Shown here one piece after another: positions 1-5,205 of a stretch of DNA of 9,425 nt (the stretch's first letter is position 1; each line of letters begins with the position of its first letter). The position numbers were made by a program, and so were the translations under genes. The stretch comes from JAZQUM01 sp045631305 (lineage in GTDB: Bacteria; Bacillota; Clostridia; Oscillospirales; Oscillospiraceae), in NCBI GenBank assembly GCA_045631305.1, contig JAZQUM010000020.1, forward strand, positions 1 through 9,425, in the 5' to 3' direction. The notes under the pieces are model-generated. The model made no database searches. It worked only from the letters and a program-made list of their open reading frames with translations, and was not told where the DNA came from.

Positions 1-309
1 ATTTCCAATTACATTTATCAAAATATCTCTCATTTCGGGATAATCAAACAAATTAACAAGCGGAATCCAATTTATCCGAAACGGAAATACTTTTGCACTT
101 TCATAAATAAGCGGTTGTATTTCTCCATTTACTTTAGAAAAAGGGAAAAAGGCAAAGCGAGCAACAACGACAACGCAGATATATACCAAAAGCAGTTGCA
201 GTTCTCTTTTCCAATCTGCTCTCTTGGCTTTAATTGCACATATCACTCTTACCAAACACCAAATGATACTTATGAACACCACCATTGATGTGTATGATAT
301 TCGAATCAT
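1..309 (-). CDS. VanZ-like family membrane protein, N-terminal part (runs off left edge)
   Basis: An uninterrupted minus-strand frame begins at the ATG read from 309 down and stays open to base 1, giving 103 visible residues. An AAGGAG site lies 9 nt upstream (319-324), which supports this start. Two hydrophobic segments are visible, at about residues 8-27 and 38-57. They are followed by a VanZ-type pattern: R51 with FPF at 55-57, a loop ending in FPFRINWIPLVNLF at 76-89, and INVIGN at 98-103, where the VanZ family normally has N-[IV]-[IL]-G-N leading into a third helix. VanZ itself gives low-level teicoplanin resistance by an unclear mechanism; most VanZ-like proteins are uncharacterised, so no resistance role should be assumed. 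The DNA is AT-rich, with ATA, TTT, GTA and CTT codons unlike the GC-rich operon to the right, which may mean a different origin. The family call is fairly sure; the function is unknown. Confidence 0.75.
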   Translation of the reverse strand, partial: MIRISYTSMVVFISIIWCLVRVICAIKAKRADWKRELQLLLVYICVVVVARFAFFPFSKVNGEIQPLIYESAKVFPFRINWIPLVNLFDYPEMRDILINVIGN

Positions 310-318
310 CTATCTGTT

Positions 319-324
319 CTCCTT
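319..324 (-). promoter_or_regulatory. Ribosome binding site of the VanZ-like gene
   Basis: AAGGAG on the minus strand, 9 nt before the ATG read from 309. It is the only good Shine-Dalgarno match near this frame and fixes the start of the partial VanZ-like gene. Confidence 0.7.
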
Positions 325-452
325 GTTGTCAAATTCTTATTTATCGTTCAGTTCACTTTATCATATTTTCCTGTTCGCATCAATGTTTGGTGAAATTGCC
401 AGAGTTGAAATTCGTCAATCCAAAAGGTAAAACGCCCCTTCCCCCGCAAACC

Positions 453-481
453 TTGACGAATCAAAAAACTAAGCGTATACT
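453..481 (+). promoter_or_regulatory. Predicted sigma-70/sigma-A promoter of the four-gene operon
   Basis: TTGACG at 453-458 and TATACT at 476-481 are separated by exactly 17 bp, and each hexamer differs from consensus (TTGACA, TATAAT) at one position. Transcription would start near 488, leaving a leader of about 100 nt before the ATG at 590. A second perfect TATAAT lies at 490-495 but has no -35 at usable spacing, so the first site is preferred. The -35 also forms part of an inverted repeat, TTCGTCAA (411-418) and TTGACGAA (453-460), whose meaning is unclear. No other convincing promoter is visible before the later genes. Confidence 0.7.
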
Positions 482-523
482 CTATTATGTATAATTATAA
501 GAATAGGGTTACTATGCCCATTT

Positions 524-556
524 GGGGTCTGTCGACAAAATCCGACAAAATTCCCC
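524..556 (+). other. Possible leader-RNA hairpin
   Basis: In the predicted leader, GGGG (524-527) can pair with CCCC (553-556) and TGTCG (530-534) with CGACA (543-547). An 8-nt loop and a small asymmetric internal loop separate the parts. No U-run follows, so it is not an intrinsic terminator, and it does not cover the ribosome binding site at 577-583. It may protect the 5' end or be a regulatory target, or it may be chance. Confidence 0.25.
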
Positions 557-589
557 CGCAAAAAATAAAGGAAAAGAAGGTGGCGGCTT

Positions 590-2914
590 ATGACCGTTCC
601 CAATTACATATGGGTCCTGCTGGCATTACTGGGTGCAGCCACTTTGGGCTGCGCTGCCTACGCGGTGATCAAAACTCTGGAAACGCGGCGGCTTCGTTCC
701 TCCGCCTTTACCGACCCCTCCACCGGGGCGCTGACGGAAGCAGGCTTCCGTGAAAGCGGCGCAAAGCTCCTTGCCGCCGATGGCAGCAGCTACACCCTGG
801 TGGTCCTTTGTGTCCAGCGCTTTGCCACCATCCGCGCCACCTTCGGCCCTCACGAAGCCGAGCGCTTTATGGCCTATCTCCACACCGTGCTGCGCCGCAG
901 CCTTTCCGTAAGCGAGATCTGCGGCCGCGTGGGTGCCGATCAGCTGGCCTTTTTCCTGAAAAACCGCAACGCTGATGAAGTCCGCGCCCGCCTTGGCCGC
1001 ATGACGGAGGAGGCAGAAAAAGGCATCCGTGCCATCGGCGCGGAATACCCTTTGCAGCTTTCCTTCGGTGCCTGCCACAGTGAAACAGGCGAAACCGATG
1101 TAGCCACCCTTTTGGGGCGGGCGTCCCTTTCCCGCATGAACTCTCTGGCCGGCCAGCGCTATCATTTTTACGATGCCGCCCTTACCGACCGTCTTGCCCG
1201 TGAAGCTGAGATGGCCAAGGCCATCGATAAGGCCATGAATCTGGGAGAATTCGTTCTCTTCTACCAGCCCAAAGTCCGCCTGCGGGATGGCCGCGTTATG
1301 GGTGCCGAAGCCCTGGTCCGCTGGAGACACCCGCAGAAGGGTCTCCTCTCTCCCGATATGTTTATGGCTACCGCCGAGCGCTACCAGAAGCTCAAGGCCA
1401 TTGACCGCTTTGCCATTACCGCCGTGTGCCGCGCCCTTTCCCGCTGGGAAAAGCAGGGCCGGGAACTTTGCCCCATCATGGTGAATCTCTCCGCTTTCAA
1501 CATGGAAGACCCCGACTTTGTGGACGAGTGCTGCGCCATCTGCCGCTCCTTCGGCGTCAAGCCCGAGAGCATCGGCTTTGAAATTGCAGAAGGCGTGCTG
1601 CTGCAGGATCCTGCCCGTGCCACCGCTTTTACCCGCCGTCTCCGTGCCAAGGGTTTCCGCTTCGCGGTGGATGAATTCGGTGCGGATGCTTCCGCGCTGC
1701 GTCTTCTCAGCGACCTGCGTCCCGACGAAGTGAAGCTCAGCGGCGCCTTCTTCGCCGGCGAATCCGACACCCGCGACGGCCGCTTTATGCTGGAAAATCT
1801 GCTGCGCCTTTGCGCACAGCTCCATGTAGCCAGCGTGGCGCAGGGCGTGGACTCCGCCGCCCAGGCAGAATACCTTATGGATGCCGCCTGCGACACGGTG
1901 CAGGGCTTCGCCTTCTTCAAACCCATGGCTTTGGAGCGTTTTGAAACCGAAGTGTTCCACGGCTCGGCGCTGCGCCTTGTAGATCTTCCCCGGGAAGAGA
2001 AAAAGCGCCCCGGCCGCATCGGCGGCGAAACTGCCAACGCTCCCATCGTGCATTTTGCTTATCTCTCTCAGGAAGACCGGGTGGAATTCGACACCGCCTT
2101 TTCTCCCATTCTCTCCGGTGCCACCCAGATCGACGATGCCCGCGCTCTCTTCCGCACCAGCGAACTGATCCACGAAAATGACCGCGCAGATTTCCTGCTG
2201 CTGTTGGATCGCGCGCTGAAGGAAAAGGGCTGGCTGGAAAGCACCATCCGTTTCTATACCAATAACTCCGGTTATGAGTGGCTGCAGCTGCGGCTCCACT
2301 GTGCCGATCAGCGCAGCGGCGTGGTCAGCGGCACCATGGTGAACGTGGCCGGCTGGATCGGCGAAGTGGACCGCTGGAAGGAAAAGGCCACCCGCGACGC
2401 CCTCACGGGTCTTTTCAACCGCGAGCATTTCGAGCGCACCCTCCGCGCAGGCGTGGAAAGCAGCGCCCTCACCTCTGCCGCTCTGGTCTTTATCGACGTG
2501 GACGATTTCAAAAACGTCAACGACTCTTACGGTCATATGTTTGGCGACGACGTGCTCTGCTATGTGGCTAAGCGCATTCTGGGCACCTTCCGCCACAGCG
2601 ATATCTGCGCCCGCTACGGCGGCGACGAATTCGTCATCTTCGCCCCCGGCATCACCCCCGAGGTGCTGCAGCAGCGCCTTGAAGCCCTTTGCAGCGCTTT
2701 CTCCTTCCCCTACCGCAACGGCGATATCGAGTGCAAGGTGTCCATCAGCGCAGGCGGCGCCATGTTCCCCGCCGACGGTGCGGACTACACCTCCCTGCTG
2801 GACCGTGCCGACAGCGCCCTTTACGAAGCCAAGAATGCCGGCAAGGACCGCTATATGCTTTACGAAAAGGGCATGGAGAACAACGCCTCCAACCGCCGCC
2901 GGGAAGAAGGCTGA
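590..2914 (+). CDS. Membrane-anchored GGDEF-EAL-PAS-GGDEF protein, probable diguanylate cyclase
   Basis: 774 residues; the start at 590 has AAGGTGG 6 nt upstream. Domains in order: one membrane helix (about 6-30); a degenerate GGDEF (about 38-198) with VGADQ at 114-118 in place of the signature; an EAL domain (about 210-455); a PAS-like segment (about 485-595, GYEWLQLRLH near 561-570); and a C-terminal GGDEF (about 600-760) with RDALTGLFNR, D636, N644, D645, intact GGDEF at 677-681 and an RxxD inhibition site at 668-671. The EAL keeps E240, N299, E331, E334, D361, K382 and Q438. It has E362 for the second metal Asp, S384 for the Asp of the KxD motif, and Q418 for the Glu of the AEGVE motif, so phosphodiesterase activity is probably lost. 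The likely net activity is c-di-GMP synthesis at the membrane, tuned by product inhibition and perhaps by the PAS, first GGDEF and EAL domains acting as sensors. It is the first gene of the operon. Activity is inferred from motifs only. Confidence 0.9.
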   Translation: MTVPNYIWVLLALLGAATLGCAAYAVIKTLETRRLRSSAFTDPSTGALTEAGFRESGAKLLAADGSSYTLVVLCVQRFATIRATFGPHEAERFMAYLHTVLRRSLSVSEICGRVGADQLAFFLKNRNADEVRARLGRMTEEAEKGIRAIGAEYPLQLSFGACHSETGETDVATLLGRASLSRMNSLAGQRYHFYDAALTDRLAREAEMAKAIDKAMNLGEFVLFYQPKVRLRDGRVMGAEALVRWRHPQKGLLSPDMFMATAERYQKLKAIDRFAITAVCRALSRWEKQGRELCPIMVNLSAFNMEDPDFVDECCAICRSFGVKPESIGFEIAEGVLLQDPARATAFTRRLRAKGFRFAVDEFGADASALRLLSDLRPDEVKLSGAFFAGESDTRDGRFMLENLLRLCAQLHVASVAQGVDSAAQAEYLMDAACDTVQGFAFFKPMALERFETEVFHGSALRLVDLPREEKKRPGRIGGETANAPIVHFAYLSQEDRVEFDTAFSPILSGATQIDDARALFRTSELIHENDRADFLLLLDRALKEKGWLESTIRFYTNNSGYEWLQLRLHCADQRSGVVSGTMVNVAGWIGEVDRWKEKATRDALTGLFNREHFERTLRAGVESSALTSAALVFIDVDDFKNVNDSYGHMFGDDVLCYVAKRILGTFRHSDICARYGGDEFVIFAPGITPEVLQQRLEALCSAFSFPYRNGDIECKVSISAGGAMFPADGADYTSLLDRADSALYEAKNAGKDRYMLYEKGMENNASNRRREEG

Positions 2915-2986
2915 CTTCACCCAAGGTTTTACCTGAGGGGCAGCAGCCTCTTCACCATTCACTTTTCTCCACACAAGGAGACCGTC

Positions 2987-3556
2987 ATGATCCAACTCTG
3001 CATGGCCCTTTTGGGTTTCGCCCTCCTCTTTTTGGGGGATTACAATTCCATCAAGTGGAAATGCGGCATTTTGCGCCCCGCCTTCTTTGGGGGCTTCGGG
3101 CTGATTGCCGCCGCCGTCATCACGGACCTTTCCCTGGCCTTTTATGAGGGGGCTGTGCGGAATTTCGACTTCGTCTTGCTGGGTCTCGGGTTTTTCTTCC
3201 TCTGCTGTCTTCTCTACACGCTCTTTTTCGCCATCCCCTTTTATGAGAGCTATGTGGATGAGCAGAAAGAGCGGAAAACCTACCGCGGCGGATTGTACGG
3301 GCTGTGCCGCCACAGCGGCGTGTGGTTCTTTTTCTTCTGCATGGTGTGTTTTGGCGTGGCCGCTTTGCCCACACCCTTCCTTTACCGCGGCCTTTTCTAC
3401 ACCGCGCTGAACATCATCTATTCGTATTTTCAGGATAAATTCATCTTCCCCAAAGTCTTCACCGACCACGGGGACTACTGTGGGGAAGTGCCCTTTTTGA
3501 TCCCCACAAGCCAATCTCTGTGTCGCTTTCTTCACCGCGGCACTAAGGAGGAATGA
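2987..3556 (+). CDS. Small integral membrane protein resembling ICMT/PEMT-type methyltransferases
   Basis: 189 residues; AAGGAG lies 6 nt before the ATG. Hydrophobic segments at about 2-17, 32-52, 61-85, 112-130 and 133-150 indicate four or five membrane helices. The C-terminal half has the layout of the isoprenylcysteine carboxyl methyltransferase / phospholipid methyltransferase superfamily: GLYGLCRHS (102-110) where the family has G-x-Y-x-x-x-R-H-P, two helices, then an acidic residue (D150), GDY (162-164) and VPFLIP (168-173), where the family ends with G-x-Y-x-x-Y...V-P-x-L-I-P. In that family this region binds S-adenosylmethionine on the cytoplasmic side. Oddities are S110 for the usual Pro and Q149-D150 for the usual Glu pair, so catalysis is uncertain. 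The 72-bp spacer before it has only weak hairpins and no U-run, so it is probably co-transcribed with the GGDEF-EAL gene. Its stop at 3554-3556 nearly abuts the GH3 gene. Substrate unknown. Confidence 0.6.
   Translation: MIQLCMALLGFALLFLGDYNSIKWKCGILRPAFFGGFGLIAAAVITDLSLAFYEGAVRNFDFVLLGLGFFFLCCLLYTLFFAIPFYESYVDEQKERKTYRGGLYGLCRHSGVWFFFFCMVCFGVAALPTPFLYRGLFYTALNIIYSYFQDKFIFPKVFTDHGDYCGEVPFLIPTSQSLCRFLHRGTKEE
3545..3551 (+). promoter_or_regulatory. Ribosome binding site that decides the start of the GH3 gene
   Basis: AAGGAGG lies only 1 nt before the ATG at 3553 but 7 nt before the in-frame GTG at 3559. The spacing is unworkable for the ATG and optimal for the GTG, so GTG is the more likely start. 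The site sits inside the last codons of the upstream membrane-protein gene, which suggests coupled translation. Confidence 0.65.
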
Positions 3557-3558
3557 GC

Positions 3559-5205
3559 GTGAGATTTCAGGAAAAACTTCATGAATATTCCAAGGCAGAG
3601 ATCTGGGAGGAATACTGCGGTTTTCTGACCCAGACCACCGAGGAGTTCATGTCCATCCAGAAGCGCCTTTTGGTGGAGCAGATGGAACTTTGGTGCGCCA
3701 GCCCTCTGGGGCAGAGCATCCTCAAGGGGCAGAAGCCCCACACCATTGAGGAATTCCGCACCATGGTGCCTCTCACCACCTATGAGGACTATGCCCCCAC
3801 CCTGCTTTCCAAGCAGGTAAAGACCCTGCCCGGTCAGCCCGTTCTCTGGGTCAAGACCAGCTGGGAAGGCGGCGTGCACCCCATCAAGGTGGCACCCTAT
3901 ACCAAGGCCATGCTGGATACCTTCAAGCATAACGTTATGAGCTGTCTTATCCTTGCCACCTCACGCCGCAAGGGTGATTTTGACATCTCCGTTACCGACC
4001 ATATGCTCTATGCCCTTGCCCCGCTGCCTTATGTAACGGGTCTTTTGCCCCTGCTCTTTAACGATGAGATCGATATCGAGTTCCTGCCCGCCGTGAAGGA
4101 CGCGGTGAACATGAGCTTCAAAGAGCGCAACGTGCAGGGCTTCCGCCTTGGCATGAAGAAGGGCATTGAATATTTCTTCGGCCTTGGCAGCGTTCTTTAC
4201 TATGTGTCCCAGAGCGTCACCGCCATGACGGGTAAGAGCAAGAATAAGTCCCTGCGCGAAAAGCTCTCCTCCGTCTCCCCCCAGATGCTGCTGCGTCTTA
4301 TGGCCGCCAAGAAGGCCTGCCGCAAGGAAAACCGTGAGCTGCTGCCCAAGGACCTCTTCCGTTTGAAGGGCTTCATGTGCGCCGGCACGGATAACAACTG
4401 CTATAAGGAAGACCTTGAAAAGATGTGGGGCATCGCTCCCATGGAAATTTTCGCAGGCACCGAACCCACCTGCATCGGCTGCGAGACCTGGAGCCGCGAG
4501 GGTGTATACTTCTTCCCCGACGCCTGCTTCTATGAATTCATCCCCGAAGATGAAATGCTGAAAAACGCGGAAGACGCCGACTACCAGCCCCGCACCGTTT
4601 TGTGGGACGAGGTGGTCCCCGGCGGCATTTATGAACTGGTGCTCACCGTGTTCAAGGGCGGCGCCTTTGCCCGCTACCGCGTAGGCGACGTGTTCCGCTG
4701 CACCGGCATCGGCTCCCAGAGCGAGGGCAACACCATCCCCCGCTTCCAGTATATTGACCGCGTGCCCTCCGTCATCGATATTGCAGGCTTTACCCGCATC
4801 ACCGAAAAGAGCATCGACCAGGCGGTGGAACTCTCGCGGCTTCCCATCGAGGCGTGGACGGCCAAGAAAGAATTCACGGAAACCAACCGCCCCTACCTCC
4901 ACCTCTATGTGGAACTGCAGCGCTCCAACCTCATCAACAGCGCCGTTTCCATCCGCATCCTGCAGGATCAGCTGGGCATTTATTTCCGTTATCTGGATCA
5001 GGACTATGAAGATCTCAAGAAGATCCTTGGGGTAGACCCCCTGAAGATCACGCTGCTCAAATGCGGCACCTTCGCCGCCTATGAGCGCAAGTACGGCGCA
5101 CCCATCCGCCGCATGAACCCTGAAAGCTGCGAGGTCAATGACCTTGTTCAGTGCCATCAGGTGGATACTTTAGCGAGAGGAGGCGGCATCAATGACTGGA
5201 TCTAA
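3559..5205 (+). CDS. GH3-family acyl-adenylating enzyme (annotated elsewhere as 'GH3 auxin-responsive promoter family')
   Basis: 548 residues from the GTG chosen on ribosome-binding-site spacing (550 from the ATG at 3553; residue numbers here count from that ATG). GH3 proteins belong to the ANL adenylate-forming superfamily: they activate a carboxylate with ATP and, in plants, join it to an amino acid. Matching features are VPLTTYEDY (72-80) near the N terminus, a diverged phosphate loop TSWEGG (102-107) where the family has SSGTSGG, AGTEP (301-305) as the second nucleotide-binding motif, FYEFIPEDE (326-334), GIYELVLT (358-365), and the hallmark RYRVGD (374-379). A smaller C-terminal domain follows from about 400. 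Length fits the family. No signal peptide or membrane helix is seen, so it is likely cytosolic. It sits between the membrane methyltransferase-like gene and the HD-GYP gene, overlapping the latter by 14 nt. The acyl substrate and acceptor cannot be read from sequence, and an auxin role is not implied. The weak phosphate loop leaves some doubt about activity. Confidence 0.82.
   Translation: MRFQEKLHEYSKAEIWEEYCGFLTQTTEEFMSIQKRLLVEQMELWCASPLGQSILKGQKPHTIEEFRTMVPLTTYEDYAPTLLSKQVKTLPGQPVLWVKTSWEGGVHPIKVAPYTKAMLDTFKHNVMSCLILATSRRKGDFDISVTDHMLYALAPLPYVTGLLPLLFNDEIDIEFLPAVKDAVNMSFKERNVQGFRLGMKKGIEYFFGLGSVLYYVSQSVTAMTGKSKNKSLREKLSSVSPQMLLRLMAAKKACRKENRELLPKDLFRLKGFMCAGTDNNCYKEDLEKMWGIAPMEIFAGTEPTCIGCETWSREGVYFFPDACFYEFIPEDEMLKNAEDADYQPRTVLWDEVVPGGIYELVLTVFKGGAFARYRVGDVFRCTGIGSQSEGNTIPRFQYIDRVPSVIDIAGFTRITEKSIDQAVELSRLPIEAWTAKKEFTETNRPYLHLYVELQRSNLINSAVSIRILQDQLGIYFRYLDQDYEDLKKILGVDPLKITLLKCGTFAAYERKYGAPIRRMNPESCEVNDLVQCHQVDTLARGGGINDWI

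Larger units (their letters stand above)
439..562. repeat. Exact 12-bp direct repeat flanking the operon promoter
   Basis: TTCCCCCGCAAA occurs at 439-450, just upstream of the -35 element, and again at 551-562 in the transcribed leader, 112 bp apart and with unrelated flanks. A second short direct repeat, CGACAAAAT, lies at 533-541 and 543-551. Paired sites on both sides of a promoter are typical of operators for a transcription factor that can loop DNA, but no bound factor is known here. Confidence 0.5.

Noticed and set aside
360..383. Minus-strand promoter for the VanZ-like gene (TATGAT at 360-365, TTGATG at 378-383)
   Set aside because: The -10 is good but the spacing to the only -35-like hexamer is 12 bp, too short for a standard promoter, so no promoter is called.
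224..494. Two overlapping small plus-strand frames of about 68 codons in the AT-rich left region
   Set aside because: They are antisense to the VanZ-like gene start or lie over the promoter, have no good ribosome binding site, and resemble no family.
488..589. Cyclic-di-GMP riboswitch in the operon leader
   Set aside because: Expected because of the gene content, but I see no GEMM-type conserved core and no terminator or RBS-sequestering alternative. A covariance-model search would settle it.
2915..2986. Terminator between the GGDEF-EAL gene and the methyltransferase-like gene
   Set aside because: Only weak hairpins (for example AGGT-TTT-ACCT near 2924-2934) and no U-run; the two genes are more likely co-transcribed.
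626..3535. Very long minus-strand open frame (969 codons) opposite the GGDEF-EAL and methyltransferase-like genes
   Set aside because: It crosses two genes with clear protein families on the plus strand. Its translation is Gly/Ala/His/Val-rich with no recognisable domain. GC-rich third codon positions in the true genes suppress antisense stops, which explains its length.
3961..5157. Long minus-strand open frame (398 codons) opposite the GH3 gene
   Set aside because: Shadow of the GH3 reading frame; low-complexity composition and no family resemblance.
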